64,000 nucleotides of DNA, taken from positions 1 through 64,000 of the forward strand of contig CALXQS010000009.1 of the NCBI GenBank assembly GCA_944390715.1, read 5' to 3'. Below, in pieces: positions 17,991 to 27,726 of the stretch. The notes beneath the pieces were generated by a model. That model saw only the letters and a list, made by a program, of their open reading frames with translations. It was not told the DNA's origin and searched no databases. Numbering within the stretch: position 1 is the first letter of the stretch; the number at the start of each line of letters is the position of its first letter. Position numbers and translations under genes: made by a program. The DNA is from an uncultured Duodenibacillus sp. (GTDB taxonomy: Bacteria > Pseudomonadota > Gammaproteobacteria > Burkholderiales > Burkholderiaceae_F).

Positions 17991-18449
17991 TCAATGCACT
18001 TCGACAACCGCGCAGATTTCCACGGGGCTGCCTTCGGGCAATTCATTTGCACCGAGCGCGATGCGAGCGGCAACGCCTGCCTGTCCGTAGAGCTCTTTGA
18101 AAAGCGCAGAAGCGCCGTTGATGACCTGCGGATGCTCTTCAAAACCCTTGGCGCAGCGCACGTACCCCATGACCTGCACGAACTGCTTGATTTTGTCCAG
18201 ATCGCCCAGCTCAAGCTTGAGCACGGCAAGGATATTGAGCGCGGCAAGCTGCGCAGCCTTCTGCGCCTGTTCGATCGTCAAATCCTCTCCGACCACGCCC
18301 TTGACCTGCAGCACGCTGTTGATGTCGGGAGTTTGTCCCGAAACATAGACCAGATTTCCAACGCGGCGCGTAAAAACGTAGAGCCCCGCGGGAGCGGCCA
18401 CAGCCGGAAGTTCAAGTCCCATTTCCTTAAGCTTTTGCTCGACTAGCAT
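17991..18449 (-). CDS. RidA family protein (YjgF/YER057c/UK114)
   Basis: 152 residues. RidA-type proteins are small trimers; true RidA hydrolyses reactive enamine/imine intermediates from threonine/serine dehydratases. This sequence (start MLVEQKLKEMGLELP, then LVYVSGQTP, GDLDKIKQFVQVMGYV, GANELPEGSPVEICAVVEV) looks like the longer Atu1372/SO1404-like branch rather than classical RidA, so the exact activity is uncertain. The conserved arginine that binds the substrate carboxylate would be in GVAARIALG. The gene stands alone between a relic and a long intergenic region. Confidence 0.88.
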   Translation of the reverse strand: MLVEQKLKEMGLELPAVAAPAGLYVFTRRVGNLVYVSGQTPDINSVLQVKGVVGEDLTIEQAQKAAQLAALNILAVLKLELGDLDKIKQFVQVMGYVRCAKGFEEHPQVINGASALFKELYGQAGVAARIALGANELPEGSPVEICAVVEVH

Positions 18450-18951
18450 TCTTTATTCTCCAAATTTTTTTGGCTTTCCCGCCCGCAACCGGACGCGTTT
18501 TCGAGCGCCTATTGTACCGATCCGTTCGGCTGGAACCACTGCGCGCCATGGGCTCTGCGCAGTTCGCTTGAATCGGCCGCGTCGGCGCGCGCCGGTATCG
18601 TATAATGCGCGCTTTGCCAAGCTTTTGCCTACGGCCGCGGAAATTGCCCGCTTACTGACGAATCAACAAATCGGGCCGATTTCGCCGCCTGCGTATTTCA
18701 AGCCTTTTGATTTCTGAAAACGCTGCCGGCTGCCCGCAGACGATCGCCGTATTCGGAATTGTCGACAGCCGCGCATCCCCCAGCAAAGAGCAAAAGCTTT
18801 TTGAGGCATCTTCCGCATAACTCAATTCCGGATCGAGACAAGCCGCCTGCATTTTTTCTTTTTTGCATTGTGCGCATGGAAAGCCAATGGGTGAAAGATT
18901 GTTTTGTCATTTGCGTCTTGAATCCGGAACATAGAACCAACAACTATTTTC
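18450..18951 (+). promoter_or_regulatory. Long region upstream of rhlE with a consensus -10
   Basis: About 500 bp without a convincing gene. A perfect TATAAT stands at 18601-18606, though no good -35 is spaced at 16-18 bases. Transcription from here would give rhlE a 5' leader of about 340 nt. Such long leaders are common for cold-responsive RNA helicase genes, but this is only a suggestion. Short frames in this stretch lack ribosome sites and were not called. Confidence 0.4.
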
Positions 18952-20739
18952 GTGACGAATTCCTTTTCTCAGCTGGGACTTGCCCAGCCCGTACTTAAGG
19001 CCATTGAAGCACTCAACTACGCTGAACCCACGCCTATTCAGCAAAAAGCCATCCCTGAACTTCTTGCAGGCCGCGACGTGCTTGCCGCAGCGCAAACCGG
19101 CACCGGAAAAACCGCAGCGTTCGCTCTGCCCGTCATTACGCTCATGCTTGAGCACCCCAAGCCGCGCTCCAGCAAACGCGTCCGCGCGCTGATTCTTGCT
19201 CCCACGCGGGAGCTTGCCGCTCAGATTGATGAAAACATCCGCGCTTATGCCGCCGGCACGATGCTCACGACGGCGCTTGTTTTCGGCGGCGTCAACATGA
19301 AGCCCCAGATTGATGCGCTTGCCGCAGGAGCAGACTTTCTCGTTGCCACGCCCGGCCGCCTGCTCGATCACCTCGGTCAGCAAAACGTTGAGCTCGACGC
19401 AGTCGAATTTTTCGTGCTCGATGAGGCAGACCGCATGCTTGACATGGGCTTTATTCACGACATCAAAAAAATCGTCAAGCGGCTGCCCGCCAAACGCCAA
19501 ACGCTGATGTTCTCGGCAACCTTCAACGACGAAATCCGTGCGCTGGCGCAAACCTTTCTCAACACTCCGGCAGAAGTTGAAATTGCCCGCAACAAAGAGA
19601 ACACGCTCATCGATCAGGAGATCTGGCAGATTCCCAAAAAGCGCAAGCGCGAACTTCTTCGCGATTTGATTGCTCAAGGCAATTGGGATCAGGTGCTTGT
19701 CTTTACCCGCATGAAGCATGCGGCCAACAGACTTGCCGCGCAGCTCAATGCCGACGGCATCAAGGCAGCCGCCATCCACGGCAACAAGAGCCAGTCGGCC
19801 AGAACAAAGGCGCTTTCGGGCTTCAAGGCGCATGACATCCGCGTGCTTGTCGCCACCGACATCGCCGCCCGCGGCTTGGACATTGAAGGACTGCCGCACG
19901 TGGTCAACTACGAGCTTCCCAATGTTGCGCAAGACTATGTGCACCGCATCGGACGCACGGGCAGAGCAGGCTTGAAAGGCCACGCCGTGAGTCTCGTCTG
20001 CAAAGAAGAAGCAGAACTTCTGACGGCTATTGAGAAGCTTTTGAAGAAAAAGCTCGTCGTGCGAAGAGCCGTTGACTACGAGGGCGAGCAGCCCGAAGAT
20101 TTGGCGCTTGAAGATGCCCAGGCCGAACGCGCGCATGCTCGAGAATTGGAGCGCGCAAAAAATGCCCGCAAAAAGACTTCTGCTGCACGCAAGACAGTCT
20201 CACAGGCTGCCGAGCGGGCTGCCCGCCAGGAAGAGCGCAGCGTCGGACTCTCGAGCAATCCCGATGACCGCTTTGAAAAGAAAATTGCTCGCCGCCCTGC
20301 TTCTTTGCCGAATAACAGGTCCAACACCGCTTCTGATGCAGAAGGAAAATCTGCTTCCGCCTTGCGCGCCAAGAAGAAAAAGCACAGTCGCTCAGCAGAG
20401 CAGCGCGAGCCCTTTGCCGGTCGCAAAGAGCGCTCCGCAAGCCTTGTGCAGACGGCCTTGGGCAACCGTTCTGAGAAATCTTCTGAGCACGGTTCAGCCC
20501 TGTTCGGAAGTTCCGCCAGGAACCGCACGCAGCCTCAGGTGCGGCACGAACTGCAAAGCCGAGAAAAACGGCGTCTTGCGGAGGAACGCAAAAAGCGCGC
20601 CGCCAACATCAAGTCGACGGTAATGCAAAGCGCGCACGCCTTTATCGGCGACCGAGACGAATCGCGCTCTCGCTCGCGCGTGCAGGCCGTGCGCTCAAAT
20701 CTGCCGCCGGAACTGCAGCGAAAGCTTCGAGGCCGCTAA
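18952..20739 (+). CDS. rhlE: DEAD-box ATP-dependent RNA helicase, RhlE-like
   Basis: 595 residues. The helicase core (about 1-375) has all motifs: [40 protein letters not shown] and [11 protein letters not shown] long, low-complexity, Lys/Arg/Ser-rich tail (about 390-595) follows and should bind RNA. The protein unwinds RNA duplexes during ribosome assembly or RNA turnover. The start is GTG at 18952 ([10 protein letters not shown]), as expected for the RhlE N-terminus. Confidence 0.9.
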   Translation: MTNSFSQLGLAQPVLKAIEALNYAEPTPIQQKAIPELLAGRDVLAAAQTGTGKTAAFALPVITLMLEHPKPRSSKRVRALILAPTRELAAQIDENIRAYAAGTMLTTALVFGGVNMKPQIDALAAGADFLVATPGRLLDHLGQQNVELDAVEFFVLDEADRMLDMGFIHDIKKIVKRLPAKRQTLMFSATFNDEIRALAQTFLNTPAEVEIARNKENTLIDQEIWQIPKKRKRELLRDLIAQGNWDQVLVFTRMKHAANRLAAQLNADGIKAAAIHGNKSQSARTKALSGFKAHDIRVLVATDIAARGLDIEGLPHVVNYELPNVAQDYVHRIGRTGRAGLKGHAVSLVCKEEAELLTAIEKLLKKKLVVRRAVDYEGEQPEDLALEDAQAERAHARELERAKNARKKTSAARKTVSQAAERAARQEERSVGLSSNPDDRFEKKIARRPASLPNNRSNTASDAEGKSASALRAKKKKHSRSAEQREPFAGRKERSASLVQTALGNRSEKSSEHGSALFGSSARNRTQPQVRHELQSREKRRLAEERKKRAANIKSTVMQSAHAFIGDRDESRSRSRVQAVRSNLPPELQRKLRGR

Positions 20740-20750
20740 AATCGACTGCT

Positions 20751-21131
20751 ATGAGAGCGTCTTTTTCTTTTCGATCAGCAATTGCCGCCGTCAGCCTGTC
20801 GGCGGCACTGCTCGCCGGCTGTGCGTCAACAGGCGAATCTGCCATTGAAGGCGTCAAAATTGATGACGCGCAGCTTGCACGCGACCTCTCGGCGCTTATG
20901 GAAGCCCCTGACCGCATGCAGCTCACCTGCACCTCAATCGAGCCGCTTTCGACCAAAACAGCCCTGCACGACATTGTTTTCTCATGCCCGAAGCTTCAAC
21001 TCGAAGCCACGCTCATCGAGATGCGGGATGCCGGCTGGAGACTCATGTCGATCGATGTCGGCACCGAATCCCGAGATCAGACAGGCCTTTTGAGCATGCC
21101 TCTTACGGTTGAACTCATCAAGCTTTTCTAA
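20751..21131 (+). CDS. Small putative lipoprotein
   Basis: 126 residues. A signal peptide ends in the lipobox LLAGC at about residues 22-26, so the mature protein should be lipid-anchored in the outer or inner membrane. The mature part (about 100 residues) contains two further cysteines (LTCTSIE and FSCPKLQ), possibly a disulfide. No known domain. It follows rhlE after 11 bp and may share its transcript. Confidence 0.7.
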   Translation: MRASFSFRSAIAAVSLSAALLAGCASTGESAIEGVKIDDAQLARDLSALMEAPDRMQLTCTSIEPLSTKTALHDIVFSCPKLQLEATLIEMRDAGWRLMSIDVGTESRDQTGLLSMPLTVELIKLF

Positions 21132-21190
21132 GCAAGAAAAAAGCCGCATCTGCCCGCCGGGTGTAAGCTCTCGGAGGTAAGCAAATTCTT

Positions 21191-23023
21191 GTGGACTTTT
21201 TTCCTATGTCGATGTCTTCTGAACTCGGCGCTCAGACTTGCGTGCGCATCCGTAAACTTCGTGCTGAAATGACCGCCCGCGGCCTTGATGCCTGGATTGT
21301 TCCGACGGGCGACCCTCACCTGTGTGAATATCAGCCGCAGGACTGGGCCTTCAGAAAATATCTCAGCGGCTTTTCCGGCTCGGCGGGAACGCTCGCCGTG
21401 AGCATGTCGGCTGCTGCGCTGTGGACCGACAGCCGCTACTGGGAGCAGGCCGCCAAGGAACTCGAAGGCTCGGGCATAGACTTGATGCAGGACGGCCTTC
21501 CCGAGACGCCCACGCTGGCCGCCGCACTGTCCTGCAGCCTGATGCCCGGCGCCAAGGTTGGGCTTGACCCGAACATGATGAGCGCCAAACGTTTTTCACT
21601 GCTCAAAAAGGCGCTGAATGAAGCCGACATCGAAGTCATCTGCGACTGCACGCTCGTTGATGCCGTCTGGTCGGATCGTCCCAAATTCGCGGCGCACTCT
21701 GCCCGTGCCTTTGAGCACGGGCAAAGAAGCGCCGCCGAGAAGCTCTCCATGCTCCGAAGCGAACTCGCGCACGAAGGAGCCGATGCGATTTTGCTCTCCT
21801 CGCTTGAAGACATTGCCTGGCTGGTCAATCTGCGCGGCGCCGATCTTGCCTGCACGCCGGTGTTCAGAGCCTACGCGCTCGTACTCCCTGACCGGGCTTT
21901 CATCTATACCAACGCCCTTGCTGATAAGCCCGAGCTCGTCGCGCAGCTTTCCGCTGCGGGCTTTGACGTCAGGGGCTATGAGCTTGCCCTTTCCGAAGCT
22001 GCCGGCATGCTCGGCTCGAGCACCGTGCTTGTCGATCCCGCCAAAACCTCCCAAGCTCTTTTTGAGAAGCTTGAAGCTGCCGGCATCCGCACTTTGCTGC
22101 GCCGCCAGCCAACCGAGCTCTTAAAAAGCCGCAAGACAAAGCAAGAGCTCTCGCTGCTGCGCGAAACGATGAGGCACGACGGTGCGGCAATGTGCGAGCT
22201 TTTCTGCTGGCTGCAAGAAGAGCTGCAGGCAGGGCGCCGCCTCACCGAAATGGACGTCTCCATGAAGCTCAAGGAGCTGCGAAGCCGCAGGCCGGGCTTT
22301 ATGGGACTTTCCTTTGAGACGATTGCCGCGGCCGGCGCCAATGCCGCGCTGCCGCACTACCAGCCCCAGAAAGATTCGGCCGCAGCGCTCGAGCGCGGCG
22401 AACTTCTTTTGATTGACTCCGGCGGCCAGTACGAGGGCGGCACCACCGACATCACCCGAACAATTGCCATCGGAGAGCCTTCCGCGGCCATGAAGCGCGA
22501 CTTCACGGCCGTGCTCAGAGGCCATATTCTGCTTGCCAGCACGCATTTTCCCGAAGGCGCCTTCGCCTCGCAGCTCGATACGCTTGCACGCATGCCGCTT
22601 TGGGAAATCGGGTGCGATTTTGGCCACGGCACCGGTCACGGCGTGGGCTTTTGTCTGGGCGTGCACGAAGGCCCGGTGGCGATCTCGCCGAGAAGCCCCG
22701 CCGAAGATGCCTCGCGCGTGCTCTCTGGTCTTGTCGTCTCCAATGAGCCCGGACTGTACCGGCCGGGGCGCTGGGGCGTTCGCATTGAAAATTTGGTGAC
22801 CCCCGTGCCAGCCGAACCGGAGATCGATCAGATGATCCCCATGATGGTTTTTGAGACGCTCACGCTGTGCCCGATCGACACGCGGCTTGTCAATACGGCA
22901 ATGATGACGCCCTTTGAAATCTGGTGGCTCAACGACTATCACAGGCGCGTGCGGGAAGCTCTCTCTGAGCTGGTGTCGGAGAAAGCCTTGAATTGGCTCA
23001 AGAATGCCACTGAGACCATTTAA
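21191..23023 (+). CDS. pepP: Xaa-Pro aminopeptidase (M24B family, long form)
   Basis: 610 residues with three domains: two creatinase-type N-terminal domains (about 15-150 and 170-320) and a C-terminal M24 'pita-bread' catalytic domain. The dimetal ligands are visible: Asp in LLIDSGGQYEGGTTDITR (two), His in DFGHGTGHGVGF, Glu in VSNEPGLY and Glu in VRIENL. It removes N-terminal residues before proline. The length and layout match the ~600-residue cytosolic AMPP1 type rather than the 440-residue E. coli PepP. The start is probably GTG 21191, twelve bases after GGAGGT; ATG 21206 is the alternative. Confidence 0.9.
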   Translation: MDFFPMSMSSELGAQTCVRIRKLRAEMTARGLDAWIVPTGDPHLCEYQPQDWAFRKYLSGFSGSAGTLAVSMSAAALWTDSRYWEQAAKELEGSGIDLMQDGLPETPTLAAALSCSLMPGAKVGLDPNMMSAKRFSLLKKALNEADIEVICDCTLVDAVWSDRPKFAAHSARAFEHGQRSAAEKLSMLRSELAHEGADAILLSSLEDIAWLVNLRGADLACTPVFRAYALVLPDRAFIYTNALADKPELVAQLSAAGFDVRGYELALSEAAGMLGSSTVLVDPAKTSQALFEKLEAAGIRTLLRRQPTELLKSRKTKQELSLLRETMRHDGAAMCELFCWLQEELQAGRRLTEMDVSMKLKELRSRRPGFMGLSFETIAAAGANAALPHYQPQKDSAAALERGELLLIDSGGQYEGGTTDITRTIAIGEPSAAMKRDFTAVLRGHILLASTHFPEGAFASQLDTLARMPLWEIGCDFGHGTGHGVGFCLGVHEGPVAISPRSPAEDASRVLSGLVVSNEPGLYRPGRWGVRIENLVTPVPAEPEIDQMIPMMVFETLTLCPIDTRLVNTAMMTPFEIWWLNDYHRRVREALSELVSEKALNWLKNATETI

Positions 23024-23033
23024 TCAAACAACG

Positions 23034-23062
23034 GGCCGGCACCTTGTCCGGCCGAAATTTTT
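23034..23062 (+). terminator. Terminator of the aminopeptidase gene
   Basis: GGCCGG (23034-23039) pairs with CCGGCC (23048-23053), followed by GAAATTTTT. Confidence 0.7.
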
Positions 23063-23237
23063 GTCGGAATTGCGGACCGATCAAATTTGGTGCGGTCTCT
23101 CGGCTCGATCAAAAACGTTTTGAAAAAATTTCTTGGGCATAAACGATAATTCCCGTACCTGCTAAGCGCGCGAAGCCTTGCGCTAAACTTTCATTTAATA
23201 AAATTGTGCCTTTTTCAAGGTTTTTCGTTTGAAGCCT

Positions 23238-23258
23238 CGGCTGTCGGGAGGACAGCCG
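23238..23258 (+). promoter_or_regulatory. Hairpin in the leader of the RND efflux operon
   Basis: CGGCTGTC (23238-23245) pairs with GACAGCCG (23251-23258) in the 336-bp region before the efflux genes, followed by TGCTTTTCC. A second palindrome TGCTGCAGCA plus TTTTTT follows at about 23275-23290. Together they could form an attenuator-like leader. An AT-rich stretch at 23190-23210 may hold the promoter. No divergent repressor gene is present. Confidence 0.4.
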
Positions 23259-23359
23259 TGCTTTTCCTGCCGCTGCTGCAGCATTTTTTACATGCAATGC
23301 AGACTTTTGCGCTGCCCGGCATGCGCTGTGGGAAAACCTCACAAATCCGAATATTTTTT

Positions 23360-24466
23360 ATGAACAACGTCTTTCGAAAAGCCCCCTTTATTCTTGCCTT
23401 AAGCTGCCTGATTCTTGCCGGCTGCGGCGATCAGACGCAAAAATCAACTGCCCGCGCGCCGATTCAAGTTGCAACCACAACAATGACGGCTGCTGCAGAA
23501 CACATTTGGGTAGAAACTCTGGGGCTGACCGAGGGCGTGCGTCAGGCTGAGGTTCGCGCCCAAGTTTCGGGCATTCTTGAAAAAATCAACTACCACGAGG
23601 GCGATCGAGTCAAAGCAGGCGATTCGCTTTTTCAGATTGACCCGGCCCCCTACAGGGCTGCGCTTGATCAAGCGCTCGGCTCCTGCCGCGAGATCAAAGC
23701 GCAGCTTGCTCAGCAAGAGCGTGAAGCGCTGCGCTACAAGAAGCTCTACGAGGCGCGCGCCGGCAGCAAAAAGCAATGGGACGACGCGCAAAGCGCCGTG
23801 AACATCACCAGAGGCCAGCTTGCCTCTGCCGAAGCAGCTGTGCGCAATGCGCGCATTGAGCTTGTGCGCACGCAGGTCAAGGCCCCGAGCAACGGCATTG
23901 TGAGCCGCTCTCTTGTCAATACCGGCGCATTGATCACCCCGACCGAGACGCTGCTGGCCACGATTACGCAGCCCGAGCAGCTGCGCGTAACGTTCTCGGT
24001 GTCCGAACGCGATCTGGCAAACGCACGCATCACCACGGACAATCAAGTGAGGCTGCGCCTCAACGATGCCGACATGGTGCCTGCCAAGCTCGACTATGTC
24101 TCGCCCATTCTCGATGCGCAAAGCGCAACGCTCAACCTGCGCGCCACCCTCGACAAGCCCCACGGGCTGCGTCCCGGCCAGTACGTTCATGTGCAGCTGC
24201 AGACCAGAACGCTGCCCGAAGTCTTCCGCGTCCCGCAAAAAGCCGTCCTGCAGAAAGCTGACGGAACATACCTCGTCTATCGGCTTGAGGACGGTCACGC
24301 CCGCGCCGTAGAGGTTGAGCTCGGCAGCTGGAAGGACAAAGACTGGATCGTGCTCTCGGGACTCAATGCCGGCGACAAAATCATCACCAACCAGATTCAG
24401 CGCCTGCGCGACGGCGCGGCCGTGACCGAACGGGCAGCCCCAACCCCTGCCGAAAAGGCCCAGTAA
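23360..24466 (+). CDS. RND efflux pump membrane fusion protein (AcrA/MexA type)
   Basis: 368 residues. Signal peptide with lipobox ILAGC (about 18-22), so a lipid-anchored periplasmic adaptor. The lipoyl half-motifs flank a coiled-coil hairpin (about 95-165, KAQLAQQEREALRYKKLYEAR...). The beta-barrel and membrane-proximal domains follow. It links the inner-membrane pump to an outer-membrane channel. ATG 23360 (MNNVFRKAPF) gives a normal signal peptide; earlier in-frame starts do not, and no strong ribosome site is seen. The pump gene follows after 18 bp. No outer-membrane factor is encoded beside them. Confidence 0.9.
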   Translation: MNNVFRKAPFILALSCLILAGCGDQTQKSTARAPIQVATTTMTAAAEHIWVETLGLTEGVRQAEVRAQVSGILEKINYHEGDRVKAGDSLFQIDPAPYRAALDQALGSCREIKAQLAQQEREALRYKKLYEARAGSKKQWDDAQSAVNITRGQLASAEAAVRNARIELVRTQVKAPSNGIVSRSLVNTGALITPTETLLATITQPEQLRVTFSVSERDLANARITTDNQVRLRLNDADMVPAKLDYVSPILDAQSATLNLRATLDKPHGLRPGQYVHVQLQTRTLPEVFRVPQKAVLQKADGTYLVYRLEDGHARAVEVELGSWKDKDWIVLSGLNAGDKIITNQIQRLRDGAAVTERAAPTPAEKAQ

Positions 24467-24484
24467 CCGCCGGAGGGCAGGACC

Positions 24485-27400
24485 ATGCTCAGCAGCTTTT
24501 GCATTAAAAGGCCGATTTTTGCAACCGTCCTTTCGATTCTGATTGTTCTTGCGGGCTTTGTTGCCATGCGGGCGCTGCCGCTGTCGCAGTACCCCAACAT
24601 CACGCCGCCGACCGTAACGGTCTCTACGCAGTACGAAGGCGCCAACGCACAAACGCTTGCCCGTACCGTAGCCGCACCGATTGAAGATCAGCTCTCGGGC
24701 ATTGAGGGCCTCATCTACTACACGACCTCGATTCGAGCAAACGGCGAAGTGCGCATCCAATGCGTGTTCGACGTGGGCACCGATCCCAACTACGCCATGC
24801 TCGAAATCAACAACCGCGTGCGTACGGCTGAGCGCCGCCTGCCCGAAGCGGTTCGTCAAAACGGCGTCAACGTCAGAAAGCGCTCCGAGGAAGTGCTCAT
24901 GATGGTGGCCTATACGTCGCCCGACGGCTCGTATACGCCAACCGAACTTGCCGACTATGCGCTTTTGAATGTGGTCGACTACATCAAGCGCCTGCCCGGC
25001 ATCGGCGACGTGAGCGTTTTCGGCAACGTGCAGTCGGCCATGCGCATTTGGATGGATCCGCTGCGCATGGGGCAGATGGGCGTCACGACCCAGGACATTG
25101 AAAACGCCATCGAAGACAAAAACATGGAGCGCGGCGCCGGCCAGATCGGCGGCGCTCCGGTTCTTCCCAACCAGCAGCTTTACTACACCTCGAAAACGCC
25201 CGGACAGCTGCTCACGCCCGAAGAATTCGGAGCCGTGATCCTCAGAGCCGATGAAAACGGCTCAATCGTCCGCCTGCGCGATGTAGCCACCACGGAAATC
25301 GGCAAGCGCAGCTACGAAACGGTCAACGTCTTCAACGGCAAGCCCTCCATTACGCTTGGCGTTTACCTGCAGACGGGCGCCAATGCCGTAGCCGCCGCTG
25401 AGGCCGTCAAGGCAGAACTCAACAGGCTCGCCGCCGATTATCCCAAGGACAAGATCACGCACGAGATTACCGACGACACGACGATCTTCGTTGAAGCCTC
25501 CCTGCACGAAGTGCTGCAGACGCTACTGGAAGCCGGCCTGCTGGTGCTTGTCGTCGTTTTTCTCTTTTTGCAGAACTGGCGCACCACCCTCATTCCGATG
25601 CTTGCCGTTCCTGTTTCGCTGATCGGAACCATGGCTGGTCTCTGGGCGCTGGGCTTTTCTCTGAATACGCTCACGCTTTTTGCCATGACGCTTGCCATCG
25701 GCATCGTGGTCGACGACGCCATTGTGGTGCTTGAGAACATTGAGCGTCTGATGCGCTATGAGCATCTGTCTGCCGTGCAGGCGGCAGAAAAAGCCATGAA
25801 GGAAGTTGCCGGAGCTCTGGTGGCCATCGTGCTTGTGCTGTCGGCCGTATTCGTGCCGGTGGCCTTCCTGGGCGGCATCGCCGGCGAGCTTTATCGCCAA
25901 TTTGCAGTGACGGTTGCCGTTTCTGTAGCGCTTTCAGGCTTTGTTGCGCTTACCTTGACGCCGGCGCTGTGCGCGCTTTTGCTCAAAAACGAAAAGCCCT
26001 CGACAAACCGCATCTTCAAAGCATTCAACATTGGACTTTCTCGGTTTACGTTCGGATACCTGCAGCTTGTCAAGCTCGCACTGCGCTTTCGCTACATCTC
26101 CGCGCTTATTCTCGTGGGCGTGATTGCCGGCTGCTGGTACATGATTCAGCATACGCCCACGAGCTTCGTGCCTATTGAAGACCAAGGCATCGTGCGCATG
26201 AGCATGACGCTGCCCGAAGGCGCTTCCTTTAATCGAACAGAAGAAGAAACCGAGCGCATCAGAAAGGAAATTGAAAAAGAAATCCCCGGTCTGGTCAGCG
26301 TGCTGGTGCTCACGGGCTTTGATACGCAAGGCAGCGCCATTCGCCCGAACACGGCCACCTTCGTGCTGCGCCTTGCAGACTGGGACAAGCGTACGGAAAC
26401 AGCCTTTGAAGTGCGCCAGCAGCTGCAGAAAATTGCAAACCGCAGCACCGAGTCGGTTTCGGTAACGTCTCTGCCTGCACCGATCCGCGGACTGGGTTCT
26501 GCCAGCGGCTTTACGGGCTACATTCAGGCTCGCGGCAACGACAACGTCGAACTTCTGCAGCAAGTCACCAACGACTTCATGGCTGCCCTTGCCGAGCGTC
26601 CGGAACTGACCAGTCTGCGCACGCTGCTGCGTGCCGAGGCGCCGATTCTCAACGTCAGCCTCGATGAAACCAAAGCCATGCAGCTTGGCGTTACCTCGCA
26701 AAACGTTTTTGACAGCCTGACGGCTTTCTTTGCCGGAACCTACATCAACGACTTTACGCGCAACGGCCGCATCTATCGCGTCATCATGCAGGCCGATCCC
26801 TCCTACCGCATGACGCCTGAGGACTTCGGCCGCTGCTGGGTGCGCTCGGAGACAACGGGCGAAATGGTATCTCTGGGTTCGCTGCTCACAATTGAGCGCA
26901 ATCTGGGCGCAGACAGCCTCGCCCGCATGAACGGCTATATGGCAAGCCAATTCATGGGGTCTGCCGTGCAGGGCGTAAGCTCGGGCGACGCCATCGCCCT
27001 TGTCGAGCAGATTGCCGATGAGGTGCTCCCCGAGGGCTACGCCATTGAGTGGATCGGTCAGGCCTGGCACGAAAAGCGCATCGGCTCTTCGTCGTCGACA
27101 GCCTTTGGGTTCGGCCTGATCATCGTGTTCCTGATTCTCGCCGCTCTCTATGAGCGCTGGTCGCTTCCGATTGCCGTCATGCTCGCGGTCCCGTTTGCCG
27201 TGTTGGGCGCTCTGGTGAGTCTTTGGATTCGTTCGGCTCCCAACGACATTTATTTCCAGATCGGTCTGCTCGTGCTCATCGGCTTGACGGCCAAAAACGC
27301 CATTTTGATCGTAGAGTTTGCCGTGCAGAAAATGCAGGAAGGCATGAATCCCTTTGATGCCGCACTGGAGGCCGCGCACCTCAGACTGCGTCCTATTTTG

Positions 27401-27583
27401 ATGACGTCTCTGGCCTTCGTGCTCGGCGTCATGCCCCTTGTTTTTGCCACCGGCGCCGGCGCTCAGGCGCGCCATTCAATGGGCACGGGCGTCTTCGGCG
27501 GCATGATTGCGGCAACCTTCATTGCCACAATCTTCGTACCGGTGTTCTTTACCTGGCTTGCCAGAGGCAAAAAACACAAATAG
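24485..27583 (+). CDS. RND multidrug efflux pump, inner-membrane subunit (AcrB/MexB family)
   Basis: 1032 residues, HAE1 type. Twelve membrane segments and two large periplasmic loops. The proton-relay residues are in place: Asp-Asp in IGIVVDDAIVVLENIER and Lys in GLTAKNAILIVEFAV. The N-terminus MLSSFCIKRPIFATVLSILI and the motif NITPPTVTVST are typical. It would export hydrophobic or amphiphilic drugs, bile salts or dyes by proton antiport through an outer-membrane channel encoded elsewhere. Substrate specificity cannot be read from the sequence. GGAGG lies just before the ATG. Confidence 0.95.
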   Translation: MLSSFCIKRPIFATVLSILIVLAGFVAMRALPLSQYPNITPPTVTVSTQYEGANAQTLARTVAAPIEDQLSGIEGLIYYTTSIRANGEVRIQCVFDVGTDPNYAMLEINNRVRTAERRLPEAVRQNGVNVRKRSEEVLMMVAYTSPDGSYTPTELADYALLNVVDYIKRLPGIGDVSVFGNVQSAMRIWMDPLRMGQMGVTTQDIENAIEDKNMERGAGQIGGAPVLPNQQLYYTSKTPGQLLTPEEFGAVILRADENGSIVRLRDVATTEIGKRSYETVNVFNGKPSITLGVYLQTGANAVAAAEAVKAELNRLAADYPKDKITHEITDDTTIFVEASLHEVLQTLLEAGLLVLVVVFLFLQNWRTTLIPMLAVPVSLIGTMAGLWALGFSLNTLTLFAMTLAIGIVVDDAIVVLENIERLMRYEHLSAVQAAEKAMKEVAGALVAIVLVLSAVFVPVAFLGGIAGELYRQFAVTVAVSVALSGFVALTLTPALCALLLKNEKPSTNRIFKAFNIGLSRFTFGYLQLVKLALRFRYISALILVGVIAGCWYMIQHTPTSFVPIEDQGIVRMSMTLPEGASFNRTEEETERIRKEIEKEIPGLVSVLVLTGFDTQGSAIRPNTATFVLRLADWDKRTETAFEVRQQLQKIANRSTESVSVTSLPAPIRGLGSASGFTGYIQARGNDNVELLQQVTNDFMAALAERPELTSLRTLLRAEAPILNVSLDETKAMQLGVTSQNVFDSLTAFFAGTYINDFTRNGRIYRVIMQADPSYRMTPEDFGRCWVRSETTGEMVSLGSLLTIERNLGADSLARMNGYMASQFMGSAVQGVSSGDAIALVEQIADEVLPEGYAIEWIGQAWHEKRIGSSSSTAFGFGLIIVFLILAALYERWSLPIAVMLAVPFAVLGALVSLWIRSAPNDIYFQIGLLVLIGLTAKNAILIVEFAVQKMQEGMNPFDAALEAAHLRLRPILMTSLAFVLGVMPLVFATGAGAQARHSMGTGVFGGMIAATFIATIFVPVFFTWLARGKKHK

Positions 27584-27615
27584 CAAAAATCTGACGACCT
27601 CTGCAGATTGATCTG

Positions 27616-27649
27616 AAAGGACGAGGCGTTTTCGACTCGTCCTTTTTTT
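27616..27649 (+). terminator. Terminator of the RND efflux operon
   Basis: AAAGGACGAG (27616-27625) pairs with CTCGTCCTTT (27636-27645), followed by more T. Confidence 0.9.
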
Positions 27650-27726
27650 GATCTTTCGTTTCTGCAATTGGCCGCAAAACATCTTTTCTCTACAATCAAA
27701 GCCGTCTCAAACTTTTTCAATTTTCA

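Noticed and set aside
25934..27475. 513-codon open frame opposite the RND pump
   Set aside because: Antisense to a highly conserved AcrB-type gene; rich in His, Arg and Gln as expected of a shadow frame.
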